From Thinopyrum elongatum (Eukaryota > Streptophyta > Magnoliopsida > Poales > Poaceae): a stretch of 64,000 bases of DNA. Both the position numbers and the translations under genes were made by a program. This document shows, piece by piece, positions 22,946 to 34,447 of this stretch; position 1 is the first letter of the stretch; each line of letters begins with the position of its first letter. The notes beneath the pieces were generated by a model. It had not been told where the DNA came from. It saw only the letters and a list, made by a program, of their open reading frames with translations, and did not search any database. The stretch lies in the NCBI GenBank assembly GCA_011799875.1, contig CM022300.1, positions 109,877,201-109,941,200 of the forward strand, written 5' to 3'.

Positions 22946-25363
22946 AATCTATGCATTATGCCTAGCTAGGGGCATAAAACGATAGCGCTTGTTGGGAGGC
23001 AACCCAATGAATAAAATTTATTTTTGCCTTTTTCTTTCAGTTCTTGAGTGTTTGCACAATTATGCTACTGTTATGATTGTGTTTTTTTGTTTTAATTAGT
23101 GTTTGTGCCAAGTAAAGCCTTTGGGATTATGTTGGGTGATAGTTGATTTGATCTTGTTGGAAAATAGAAACTTTTGCATCCAGTAGTAGAATTTTGAAAA
23201 TTCACAGAAGCGACGAAAAATTCTGAATGTTTTACACAAGATTTATATACAAATTGCTTACGCTGTCCTAAGTTTTCAGAATTTTTAGAGTTACAGAAGT
23301 ACGAGTAGAATTCGCATCTTTACAGACTGTTTTGTTTTTGACAGATTCTATTTTCGTTGCATTGTGTGCTTATTTTGATGAATCTATGGATTGTATCGGG
23401 GGTATAAGCCATGGTAAATTTAGAATACAGTAGGTATAATGCAATAATAAAATATGAATCGGTTTAAAACAATACTTAAAGTGAAGATTGGATTTCTTAT
23501 ACTAACGGATCTCACAAAGGTTTTTGTTGAGTTTTGTGTGATTGAAGTTTTCAAGTTTTGGGTGAGATAACGATGGATGAAGGAATAAGGTGTAGAAAGA
23601 GCCTAACCTTGGGGATGCCCCATGGCACCCCAAGTTAATATCCAAAGAGAACCAAGCAACTAAGCTTGGGGATGCCCCGGAAGGCATCCCCTCTTTCTTC
23701 CAATGACCATCGGTATTTTACTTGGAGCTATATTTTTATTCGTCACATATCATGAGTTTTGCTTGGAGCGCCTTGTATTATATGAGTCTTTGCTTGTTTT
23801 GCTTTTTAGTTTGTCACAAGTATCCTTGCTGGACACACCTATTTGAGAGAGCCAAATTATGCTATGATTTGTTAGAATCGCTCTATATGCTTCACTTAAA
23901 AAATTTGAGCTATGGAATTGCTCTAGTGCTTCACTAGATTTATTTGAGAGTTAGTAATTTTGAAGAAATTCTCTCATGCTTCACTTATATTATTTTGAGA
24001 TATGAAAATATGTATGCTCATGTTCTTCACTTAAATTTATTTGAGCTTGTCAAAAGGAATGGCAATATATGAAACTAGTCCCAAAGTGATAGATATTCAA
24101 GAGGGATATAATAAAAACTTCCATGAAGATCATTGGACAAATTAAACTTGATTCCTTGTAATAGTTTTGAGATATGATGATAGTAATATATGAGTCATGT
24201 TGGTGAGTAATTATGCTTTAGTAAGAATATTGGTGTTAAGGTTTGTGATTCCCTATGCAAGCACGAAAGTTAATAGTTATGCAATGAAATTACATCCTAC
24301 TTGTGGTGCATTATTCGGTTTTAGTTATGCTTAATGCTCGTTTATGAGATTTTTCATTTCTTGGTTCATTGCTTCTCAATCTTTTTGCTAGCCTCCACTT
24401 GTACTAAGTAGAAATACTACTTGTGCATCCAAAATCCTTATACCCACTTTTGCCATATGAGTCCACCATACCTACCTATATGCGGTATTTTCGTGTCGTT
24501 CTAAGCAAATTTGTATGTGCCAACTCTAATTTTCAAAATAATTTACTTTTTGTCTGCCCGTACCGTTCATGAAGCGGCACGCAGTGGCCAATATTTTTCC
24601 ATGCTAGATGTGTTATTCTCAAGATGAGTGTTTATTCATTTGTCATTGCGCGAGAGTACGGCGGTAGTAGGGATGCCCAGTCCCGAAATGAAAAAGAAAT
24701 TTACTTTATGTTGTCAAATAATAAATTCCTTGGAAAGTGTTGGTATGGACGATACCCATGGATACGGCTAGCCATGGAGTGTGAAAGAATGGTGGAAAAA
24801 GGAATAAACTTTATTTTCTATTTGGGAACCGCTTATGATATATCTAGCATGGAAAGTATAGGGAAATACTCAGTCGTTTTCGTTGACAGGAAAAGCATGC
24901 CTCTCAAAACGTTTTTATCTCTTTTTTCTTTGCTTTGAGCTCTGGCACCTCTACAAATCCCTACTTCCCTCTGCGAAGGGCCTTTCTATTTACTTTATGC
25001 AATTTTTATTTTTATTTGAGTCTCCATCTTCTCTTATAAAGCACCAACTAAGGTGCACTATGATTGTACTTGAGCATTAGATGTAGCTAATATTCGAGTG
25101 TGCTTCATGAATGGATCAATGATTGAGCATGATGGGCTAGGGATAGCTTTCTTTAGTGTTGATATTTTGAAAGACATGGTTGCTTGTTCATATGCTTGAG
25201 TATTGAAATCTTCATGTCAAAACTAGACTATTACTTTGAACCATCTAAAAGTCCAAATGTCCATGCCACAAAAGAAAAATAATATGTGATGAACATGTTA
25301 GGCAGCTTTCCACATCAAAAATTCTATTTTTATCATTTACCTACTCGAGGACGAGCAGGAATT
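22946..25363 (+). other. Athila-group internal region without pol
   Basis: This is 2.4 kb of AT-rich internal DNA with only short frames (such as 24624-24938). Segments such as GGGAGGCAACCCAATGAATA, GCTTGGGGATGCCCCGGAAG and TGTTGGTATGGACGATACCC are characteristic of this element group. No RT, RNase H or integrase motif is visible on either strand. Confidence 0.75.
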
Positions 25364-25377
25364 AAGCTTGGGGATGT
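25364..25377 (+). other. Athila-group polypurine tract
   Basis: AAGCTTGGGGATGT lies just before the 3' LTR, preceded by CTCGAGGACGAGCAGGAATT. This is the usual arrangement in the group. Confidence 0.8.
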
Positions 25378-26940
25378 TGATATGTCTCCAACATATCTAT
25401 AATTTTTTATTGTTCCATGCTGTTATATTATCATTCTTGGATGTTTTATAATCATTTTATAGCAACTTTATATAATTTTTTGAGACTAACCTATTGACAT
25501 AGTGCCCAGTGCCAGTTGCTGTTTTTTGCTTGTTTTTTACTTCGCAGAATATCAGTACCAAACGGAGTCCAAACGCAGCGAAACTTTTTGGAGATTTTTA
25601 CTAGACCAGAAGACACCTTGATGACCAAGAAAGTACTAGAGGGGAGGCCCGTGGTGAGCACGACCCACCAGGAGCCCAGGCGCACCCAGGGGGTTGTGCC
25701 CCCCACGGAGCCCCCTGCACCGCCTCTTTGTCGTATAAATTCCCAAATATTCCAGAAACCCTAGGGGAGACGTCAAAACACAATTCCAGCCGCCGCAAGT
25801 TCCAGAACCACGAGATCCAATCTACACCATCACGGAGGGGTTCATCATCCTCATTGGTGCCTCTCCGATAATGTGTGAGTAGTCCACCATAGACCTACGG
25901 GTCCATAGGAAGTAGCTAGATGGCTTTCTCTCTCTCTCTTTTGATTCTCAATACAATGGTCTCTTGGAGATCTATTTGATGTAATGACTTTTTGCGGTGT
26001 GTTTGTTGGGATCCGATGAAGTTTGAGTTTATGATTAGATATATATCCATGAAAGTTATTTGAGTTCTTTGATCTATTTTATGCATGATTACTTATAGCC
26101 TCGTATTTCTTCTCCGAATCTTTGGTTTAGTTAGGCCGACTAGATCAATTTTTCTTGCCATGGGAATATGTGCTTTGTGATGGGTTCGATCTTGCAGTGT
26201 CCTCTCCCAGTGACAGAAGGGGCAGCGAGGCACGCATGTATCATTGCTATTAAGGATAACAAGATGGGGTCTATTCCTACATGAATAGATCTTGTCTACA
26301 TCATGTCACTGTTGTTATTGCATTACTCCATTTCTCCATTAACTTAATACACTAGATGCATGCTGGATAGCGGTCGATGTGTGGAGTAATAGTAGTAGAT
26401 GCAGAATCATTTCGGTCTACTAATCTTGGACGTGATGCCTATATAATGATCATTGCCTGGATATCGTCATAATTATTTGATCTTCTGTCAATTGCCCAAC
26501 AGTAATTTGTTTACCCACTGTTTGCTATTTTCTCGAGAGAAGCCACTAGTGAAATCTACGACCCCCAGGTCTATCTTTCATCATATTGTTTTCTGATCTA
26601 CTTTTTATTCGCTTTTGTTTTCAGAACTATTAATCCAAAAACCCAAAAATACCTTGCTGCACTTTTTCTTTCTTTATTTTATTTTGTGTTATTGCGAGAT
26701 CTATTTATCCAAACTCATACTATTTAATCTATCTTTTTACCGAGGAGGGATTGGCAACCCCTCTTACGCGTTGAGTTGCGAGGTTTTGTTCTTTGTGTGC
26801 AAGTACCGTTTACATAGTGTTGCTTGGTTCTCCTACTGGTTCGATAACCTTGGTTTCATAACTGAGGGAAATACCTACCGTAGTTGTACTGCATCATCCC
26901 TTCCTCTTCGGGGAAATACCAACGCGGATACAAGCAATCA
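25378..26940 (+). repeat. Athila-group 3' LTR (1563 bp)
   Basis: It runs from TGATATGTCTCC to AAGCAATCA. Its last 363 bases match 21554-21918. The target duplication would be 26941-26945 (ATCGC), which can only be tested upstream of the window. Confidence 0.9.
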
Positions 26941-27344
26941 ATCGCCTGCTCCAGCCTTCGGCGTCCAGCGGCGCTGTTTAGCGCGCCTCGCAGCGAAACG
27001 CTACCCCACCGACAGCCAGGTCATCCCTCCACTCCTCCGCACCTCCTTTTATTCTCTACCGAGTGTAGGCCCACCCCGCACCCAAACCAATCAAGTTTCC
27101 CACTCCTCTGCATATGTGACTCCACTGCCACGTCTTCCCCATCTCCGGGTCATTCCAGTCTGGGGCCTCGCTGTCGTCCATTGGCCTTGGTGCGCTTGGC
27201 ACGGTGTGGTCAACGTGGTCAACAAACGAGAGTCATCGGAAGATGACTGTACGTGGAGAGGCTGACCGTGGGGACGCACCACGCCCATGGACACATGCAT
27301 GCCACTGCATCCTTTTTACGCTAAAAAATAATGTTTTATCCCCC

Positions 27345-27510
27345 TGACAGCTGGGACCCACCAGCTACATCTTCGCACGCAAAGAAGTGCGTCCTTATTA
27401 CGGGCAAAAAAAATGATTCCTCCCCCTGATAGCTGGGACCCATCAGCTATATCTTCGCATGCAAGGAAGTGCCTCCTTATCCTCCGTGACAGCTGGGACC
27501 CACCCGGTCG
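27345..27510. repeat. Short tandem repeat (GACAGCTGGGACCCA units)
   Basis: Three copies of ACAGCTGGGACCCA start near 27345, 27428 and 27488. The first two are followed by related CAGCTA-ATCTTCGCA and CTCCTTAT segments. Units are about 60 to 83 bp. Confidence 0.65.
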
Positions 27511-27929
27511 AACCGTACGTAGGGTTGTCTCTTTGGTCGCGAACATGTACGTACATACTGGTCGATCGGCCTCTCTGTAAGGATGAACCGTGGCCGAGCA
27601 AGGAGAGGCACGTGTGACATAGCAGTTGAGGCAGTCCTGTCTAAATCGTGTACACGTACGTACAGCCACGCTGCAAGAAAGTAAATATGGCTACGTACGT
27701 ACATACGGGCGGGGTCTCGAACGCGTACATCAATGGCATCTTGTTCATCGGCAGCCAACCGGATGGGTCAGAACGGAGGAAATCACGTAGTGTTCGTTGG
27801 GAGGCAAGCGACTGGGTCGGAACGCGTCCTGCTCATCGAGAGCCAACTAACTTGGATGGAACAGCCCAAACCGGGTCTTGTTCATCGACTAGGGGTCTCA
27901 TGTCCCGCAAAATGGAGGAAACGGAGTTC

Positions 27930-28470
27930 TCTTCGACCATCGGGGTCCTGTTCACCGGGAGGGGTCTGGCGTACCGCAAAACGGATGAAACGGACTTCTC
28001 TCCAACCGCCTACGATCGAAACGGGGTCCTGTTCATCGAGAGGGGTCTGGCATACCACAAAACGAAGGAAACGGACTTCTCTCCAACCGCCTACGGTCGA
28101 AACGGGGTCGTGTTCATCGGAGGGGTGTGTGGTGTACCGCAAAACGGGTCTCCACGGGCTACTATTGATCCACCGTCGACTTCCTCCATCCTCCACCAGC
28201 CATTGTTCATCCACGGGCTACTGTTTATACAGCCTCCATGGGGTCCTGTTCATCCACCCCAACTGGCTAGGTGTGTGGCGGCCTCCTCGGGGTCCTGTTC
28301 ATCCAGCGGCAACTGCGTACTACCACGGGGTCGTGTTCATCCAGCAGCAACCGCCTACACACGGCAGGGGTCGTGTTCATCCAGCAGCAACCGCCTACAC
28401 ACGGCAGGGGTCCTGTTCATATCCAACCCCCACCGGAACTGTTCATCCACAGCCAACCAACCGGCTAGGT
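27930..28470. repeat. Degenerate repeat array with GGGTCCTGTTCATC core
   Basis: The core GGGTCSTGTTCATC recurs many times. Around 27935-28150 the unit is about 78 bp (GAAACGGGGTCCTGTTCATC, then CGCAAAACG, then GGACTTCTCTCCAACCGCC). Around 28320-28430 the unit is about 43 bp (CAGCAGCAACCGCCTACACA). The array keeps two overlapping long frames open (27648-28667 and 27733-28593), which are products of the repeat and not a gene. Confidence 0.75.
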
Positions 28471-29111
28471 CGACTCACCACGTCTCGACTCGTTCTACAT
28501 ATCGCGCGCGCAGCAGCAACGGGCATTGTTCATCCAGAGGCAACCCAACACACCGGGTGGCTACGTCTCGCACGAGGGCTCGATCGGCTTTAGTAAGCCA
28601 GCAGCAGCGATCGATCGCTCGGGTTCAGTTAGCAGCACCAGCCAAGGAATCGCTCGGGTTCAGTTAGCAGCGAAGGGATCGATCGACTTCAGTATATAGT
28701 GGGATCGATCGATCGCTCGGGTTCAATAAGCGAACGCCTCTCTCGCTCGGGTTCAGTTATAGCGAACACGGCTCACGCCACACGCGCGTACGAGAGAGAA
28801 ACGCGCAAACCACACTGCATCGCTCGGCCCGACTACCCACCATAACCGGGAACTCCGCGAAAATTTCCTCGCCCTCACTTCTACCATGATTTTTTATGTC
28901 ATGGACGGCCCAAAGAATGTCATGCAGGTGCGTCCCCGGCCCGCCCAGGACAAAAAGCCCATTTTCTGTCATGATTTTTTGTCATAGAAGTAGGAGCCCA
29001 CCACATCTATGATGATACGTGGTTTTGTCACAATTATCGTCATAGAAGTGTCATAACCATGACATAACTTTTTTTGTTCGGGCCATAATGTCACGGATGT
29101 GTCTCTTTTTT

Positions 29112-29808
29112 GTATTGAATTCCCTTTGTCCGGCGATATGTTACTTGACCGAGATTCGATCGTCGGTATCTCCATACCTAGTTCAATCTCGTTACCGGCA
29201 AGTCTCTTTACTCGTTCCATAATACAAGATCCCGTGACTAATTCATTAGTCACATTGCTTGCAAGCTCTTTAAGATGTTGTATTACCGAGAGGGCCCAGA
29301 GATATCTCTCTGTCATACGGAGCGACAAATCCCAGTCTCGATCCATGCCAACCCAACAGACACCTTCGGAGATACCTGTAGAGCACCTTTATGATCACCC
29401 AGTTATGAAGTGCCATTTGGATACACACTAAGTATTCCTCCGGTGTCAGGGAGTTACACGATCTCATGGTCTAAGGAACAGATACTTGACATGAAGAAAG
29501 CTATATCAAATAAACTAAATGATCTGATGCTAAGCTTATGGTTGGGACTTGTCCATCACATCATTCTCCTAATGATATGATCCCGTTATCAAATGACAAC
29601 TCATGTCTATGGTTAGGAAACCTTAACCATCTTCGATCAACAAGCTAGTCTAGTAGAGGCTCACTAGGGACACTGTGTTGTCTATGTATTCACACATGTA
29701 TTTAAGTTTCCGTTCAATACAATTCTAGCATGAACAATAAACATTTATCATGAACGGAAAATATGATAATAACCATTTTATTATTACCTCTAGGGCATAT
29801 TTCCAACA
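29112..29808 (-). repeat. Copia B 3' LTR, promoter-distal part
   Basis: It matches 61318-62012 in the same direction, ending CATATTTCCAACA (minus-strand LTR start). The rest of the LTR is missing at 29112, where the Mutator-like block begins. Confidence 0.88.
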
Positions 29809-29819
29809 GTCTCCCACTT
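29809..29819 (-). other. Copia B polypurine tract
   Basis: On the minus strand this reads AAGTGGGAGAC, adjacent to the 3' LTR. Confidence 0.85.
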
Positions 29820-30960
29820 GCACTAGAGTCAATAATCTAGTTCACATCTCCATGTGATTAACACCCAATCAGTTCTGGGGTTTGATCATGTTTTGCTTGT
29901 GAGAGAAGTTTTAGTCAACGGGTTTGCAACATTCAGATCCGTGTGTACTTTGCAAATCTTGATGTCATACTATAGATGCTGCTACCACGCTCCACTTGGA
30001 GCTATTCCAAATGACTACTCTACTATATGTGTCCGGTTCGCGACTCAGAGTCATCCGGATCGGTGTCAAAGGTTGCATCGATGTAACCCTTTACAACGAA
30101 CTCTTTATCACCTCCATAAGCCGAGAAACATTTCCTTAGTCCTCTAAGGATAATTTTGACCACTATCCAGTGATCCACTCCTGGATCACTCTTGTACCCC
30201 CTTGCCAGACTCATGGCAAGGCACTCATCAGGTATGTTACATAGCATGGCATACATTATAGAGCCTATGGCTGACGCATAGGGAATGACCTTCATCCTTC
30301 CTATTTCTTCTGTCGTGGTCGAGCTTTGAGTCCTACTCAACTTCGCACCTTACAATATAGGAAAGAACTCCTTCTTTGACTAATCCATTTTGTCTTGTCA
30401 AGGTATGTGCTCTGTGAAAGTCTTATCAGGCGTCTTGATCTATATCTATAGATCTTGATGCCCAATATGTAAGCAGCTTTACCCAGGTCTTCCTTTGAAA
30501 AACTCCTTTCAAACAACCCTTTATGCTTTCTAGGAATTCTACATCATTTCCAATCAACAATATGTCATCCACATATACTATCATAAATGCTATAGAGCTC
30601 CCACTCACTTTCTTGTAAATACAAGTTTCTTCATAAACTTCGTATAAACCCAAAAGCTTTGATCACCTCATCAAAGCGTATATTCCAACTCCGAGATGCT
30701 TGCACTAGTCCATAGATGGATCGCTGGAGCTTGCAAACCTTTTTTAGCATCCTTAGGATCCACAAAACCTTTAGGTTGCATCATATACAACTCTTCCTTA
30801 AGGAAAGCGGTTTCCACATCCATATGCCAGATTTCATAATTGAAAAATGCAGCAATTGCTGACATAATTCGAATAGACTTAAGCATCACTATGGGTGAGA
30901 AAGTCTCATTGTAGTCAACTCCTTGAACTTGTCGGAAACCCTTTGCGACAAGTCAAGCTT
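29820..30960 (-). pseudogene. Copia B RT C-terminal part and deleted RNase H
   Basis: Minus-strand frames 30671-30889, 30426-30653 and 30023-30340 carry RT parts. They show WHMDVETAFL, an intact YVDDILLIGN and the YASAIGSIMYAML region with DPGVDHW. RNase H is internally deleted: the region equivalent to about 19400-19620 of copia A is missing, and the join lies near 29965-29985. The remaining end (29900-29965) matches the copia A tail that encodes KVHTDLNVADPLT. Stops and shifts separate the frames. Confidence 0.82.
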
Positions 30961-31988
30961 TATAGATGGTGACATTACCATTAGCGTTTGTCTTCTTCTT
31001 AAAGATCCATTTATTCTCAATGGATTGCCGATCATCGTGCAAGTCTTCCAAAGTCCATACTTTGTTCTTATACATGGATCTTATCTCAGATTTCATGGCC
31101 TCAAGCCATTTGTTGGAATTCGGGCTCATCATAGCTTCTTCATAGTTCGTAAGTTCGCTGTTGTCTAACAACATGAGTTCCAGGACTGGATTACCGTACC
31201 ACTCTGGTGCGGAACATACCCTGGTCGACCTACGAAGTTCAGTAGTAACTTGATCCGAAGTTTCATGATCATCATCATTAGCTTCCTCTTCAGTTGCTGC
31301 ACGCATCACGGGAACTACTTTCTGTGATGTGCTACTTTCCAATTCGAGAGAAGGTACAATTACCTCATCAAGTTCTACTTTCCTCCCACTCACTTCTTTC
31401 GAGAGAAACTCCTTCTCTAGAAAGGACCCGTTCTTGGCAACAAAGATCTTGCCCATGGATCTGTGGTAGAAGGTATACCCAATGGTCTCTTTAGGGTATC
31501 CTATGAAGACGCACTTCTCCGCTTTGGGTTCAAGCTTATCAGGCTGAAGCCTCTTGACATAAGCGTCGTATCCCCAAATTTTAAGAAATGACAGATTAGG
31601 TTGCTTGCCAAACCACAACTCATACAGTGTCATCTCAACGGATTTAGATGATGCCCTATTTAAAGTGAATGCGGTTGTCTCTAATGCATAATCCCAAAAT
31701 GAAAGTGGCAAATCGGTAAGAGACATCATAGAACACACAATATCCATTAGAGTATGATTATGATGTTCGGACACACCATTACACTGTGGTGTTCGAGGTG
31801 GCGTGAGCTGTGAAACAATTCCACATTGTCTTAAATGCATACCAAACTCGTAACTCAAATATTCACCTCAACGATCAGATCGTAGAAATTTAATTTTCTT
31901 ATTATGATGATTCTCCACTTCACTCTGAAATTCCTTGAACTTTTTCAAATGTTTCAGACTTGTGTTTCATTAAGTAAATATACCCATA
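30953..31988 (-). pseudogene. Copia B integrase C-terminal half and RT start
   Basis: The 301-codon frame 30953-31858 starts at MSYEFGMHLRQCG and includes the integrase glutamate region (NGVSEHHNH). It continues through the C-terminal integrase and linker (IFVAKNGSFLEKEFLSKEVS) to WIFKKKTNANGN, the RT start. A stop just upstream (in the SDRGGEY region, near 31866) separates it from the integrase core. At 31989 the Helitron-like insertion begins. Confidence 0.85.
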
Positions 31989-33996
31989 TCTTTCCTACTT
32001 ATAAAGGTTTGAGTTGGTGGTGAGTTCACCCACCACCACCACCTCCTCTTCCTCCTCCTCCAATTGTTTATTACACATGCCATCACCTCCTCTTCCTCCA
32101 ATTGTTTATTACACATGGTACCCACTGCAGTCCACCTCCATGCGGCACCCTCTTATTTATTCTCACACATGGGATCAGCTGCAGTAAAAAATGCAACCCA
32201 TCTCTACACCGCAGTGTTCTATCCACCATCCTCACACTGGAGTATAAAATGCAGCTCATCTCCACATCACACCTCTGGAAACAACCTCATTTACCCACCG
32301 AGCAACTAGAGAAAATATTTTCAATAAAATCTACAGGCTCAGTTTCTCTGGGGAAAAAGGACCCATCTTCTCCTGACGACCTCCACCATGCTGATGTGGT
32401 GCTCAAACTCTTAATTATCATGGGACCGCTCCAATTTCTACGCCATGCAGTCGATGAACCCCTCGCCATCTTCTCGCCCATGGCGGCGTAGGCAACAAGC
32501 GGTTGCTCCACTTTCGACGCCCGAATCCCACACCGGAATGCGCCGAGAGGGGCAGCTCGGTGACCGACCTCAACCACCGAGTCGACCTGCTGTGCGGGCA
32601 AGCGGCAAATATGCCGGCGAGCACGGCCTGCTCTGCGGCTGTGCGGATGAGCGCGGAGTGCAGCGCGGGTGTGCATTGGCTGTGCAGGCGAGCGAGGCAT
32701 GCAGGGACGGCTTGTCTGATGATGCACGAATGTTGTTTATCGGTGTGGCTATGCCGGAGCATCAGCAAGTGCGGCATCACGGTGCGGTTGCGCGTCGTGC
32801 ACCAACCGAAAAAAGGGTGCATGCTATTGTTCAAATATGCACTGCTGATGTTGCTTTGTGAAGGAGCAAGCTAATTAGATGGCCTAAATTAGATAAGTTT
32901 CTGAATGACTTTCCTAATTTAGACGTGCTTGGTGTACGAGTAGAAGATGGTCTCATGCGCCTTCGCCTTGCTGAATTTAAAGGCTTCATTAAGAGGGCAG
33001 AAAAGATTGATGTAGAAGCTTACTTACAGCTTCCCTCTAAATTGTGTAGATCGCATCATTTTGGTATTGCAATTGTGCATCGTAAGTGTTTGATCATATG
33101 TGTAGAAGAAAGATATGGTGCGACCATCCTATTTTATGGCAGTTTTTGAGTAGTGGTGCCCTATTTTAGGGTAGCTGGTGGAGATGGGGATTTTTCGATG
33201 CCCTAAAACCACTTTTTCGTGTCCCAATTTTTACTCTAAATATTTTTACTAGGTCTGCCTTTAATTAACTAGACCATGGCCTACATACTAAGCACTTTAC
33301 TAGGGTGCACTTTGACCCAAATATCACAGCTACACATGAACTAATACAAAGGTAATTGGAAATTTGGTTAAAGTTATGTTATTATTCACTTCATATGGTA
33401 TATGAAATACTTGCAATAATTTTGTGTAGGATCAATGATGATCTCCTTGGACCAACGTCTCCATGAATTAAATGAATATGAAGAATCGATTCTTACCATA
33501 ATAGGATAATGTTTTACTTAATATAGGTTGAGTTACTTTTGGGTTGTGCTACTTTGCTTTTTGTTAAAGGGTATGATGTCATGGACAATGATAGCAAGTG
33601 CTTGATTTACACACAAGTGTCCCTTATTGTAACTGAAACTGAGTTTCACTTATAAAGTGCTCAAGGTGGCGTAATGGCAAGGACACTTCAATGCCACACC
33701 AAGTTGGTATGTTTTCTGGATTGAAGGAGAAATGTAACAACTTCAAGGCATGTTGCATCCACAAATAATTGTGCACATGTGTTAGTTATGGTTCGATGTA
33801 ATCCTAATGTAGCTGGTGTGTGGCTCCACGTATCTCTGATGGTGTTTATAGCGTCATTGTACAAAAGGTTCTTTTTTATGTTGTTAAAGCCAAACCTTCT
33901 CTCAAAGAAAATACTCAGTAATACATTTGGCTTTCTATTTCTGTTATTCCAATTAATTTCATGTGATTCAGTGGTGTAGCACGGGCATCTTACTAG
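31989..33996 (+). mobile_element. Helitron-like element, non-autonomous (2008 bp)
   Basis: It starts TCTTTCCTACTTATAAAGG and ends GCACGGGCATCTTACTAG, the TC and CTAG ends typical of plant Helitrons. It lies between A (31988) and T (33997) with no duplication. The empty site is seen in copia A and C, where the same integrase segment is continuous (near 17335-17355 and 40735-40755). The left end also has a GGTGGTGAG / CACCCACCACC inverted repeat. No Rep/helicase coding is seen. Frames such as 32445-32861 and 32925-33149 might be captured fragments but are not recognised. Confidence 0.82.
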
Positions 33997-34447
33997 TCTA
34001 CTCAAAATCATCTGTGAAGGTAAGAAAATAACGATATCCACCGCGTGCTTCAACACTCATCGGACAGCATACATCAGTATGTATTATTTCCAACAAGTCA
34101 CTTGCCCGCAACATTGTTCCGGAAAATGGGGTTTTAGTCATCTTTCCCATGAGGCATGGTTCACGTGTATCAAATGATTCATAATCAAGTGATTCCAAAA
34201 GTCCATCAGCATGGAGTTTCTTCATGCGCTTTATACCAAAATGACCTAATCGGCAGCGCCACAAGTATGTGGTACTATCATCGTTAACTTTGCATCTTTT
34301 GGTATCAATATTATGAATATGTGTACTACTACGATCAAGATTCAACAAGAATAAACCATTCACAAGGGGTGCATGACCATAAAAGATATTACTCATATAA
34401 ACAGAATAACCATTATTCTCTGACTTAAATGAATAATCATCTTGCAA
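33997..34447 (-). pseudogene. Copia B GAG-pre-integrase and integrase N-terminus
   Basis: The minus-strand frame contains LWRCRLGHFGIKRMKKLH (one W-to-R-type difference from LWHC), CLMGKMTKTPFSGT and HTDVCCPMSVEARGGYRYF. The first catalytic aspartate is present. The frame runs up to the Helitron-like insertion and resumes beyond 31988. Confidence 0.85.

Larger units (their letters stand above)
21554..26940 (+). mobile_element. Athila-group non-autonomous gypsy element (Sabrina/WHAM/Fatima type)
   Basis: The right part of a 5' LTR, a primer site, about 3.4 kb of internal DNA, a polypurine tract and a full 3' LTR are present. The LTR start TGATATGTCTCCAACATATC and the internal segments AAGCTTGGGGATGCC and GGGAGGCAACCCAA are typical of this abundant Triticeae group. 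There is a gag-like frame but no protease, RT or integrase, so it depended on other elements. Its 5' LTR is cut by copia A. The missing left part should lie upstream of the window. Confidence 0.85.
26941..29111. mobile_element. Probable Mutator-like (MULE) remnant, right-hand part
   Basis: The block lies between the Athila-group LTR and the truncated LTR of copia B. Its right end (about 28870-29111) has the character of a long MULE-type terminal repeat, with GTCATAGAAGTAGGAGCCCA, GTCACAATTATCGTCATAG and TGTCACGGATGTGTC; I recognise it as a common Triticeae DNA-transposon end but cannot name the family. The interior is repetitive and GC-rich with no transposase. The left end should lie beyond the Athila-group insertion, upstream of the window. 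Copia B LTR homology starts at about 29112. Confidence 0.45.

Noticed and set aside
26615..27265. 216-codon plus-strand frame
   Set aside because: It runs from the Athila-group 3' LTR into unrelated DNA across the insertion boundary at 26940.
27648..28667. 339-codon frame as a gene
   Set aside because: It is a product of tandem repeats without stops; a second frame over the same repeats is also open and no domain is visible.
32287..32861. Overlapping 138- to 146-codon frames on both strands in the Helitron-like element
   Set aside because: GC-rich sequence gives several open frames at once; no domain, splice signal or codon pattern favours one. A captured fragment remains possible but is not supported.
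33660..33800. Possible tRNA-like gene or SINE (TGGCGTAATGG and GGTTCGATG)
   Set aside because: The two boxes are about 120 bp apart and no cloverleaf can be drawn; they lie within the Helitron-like element.
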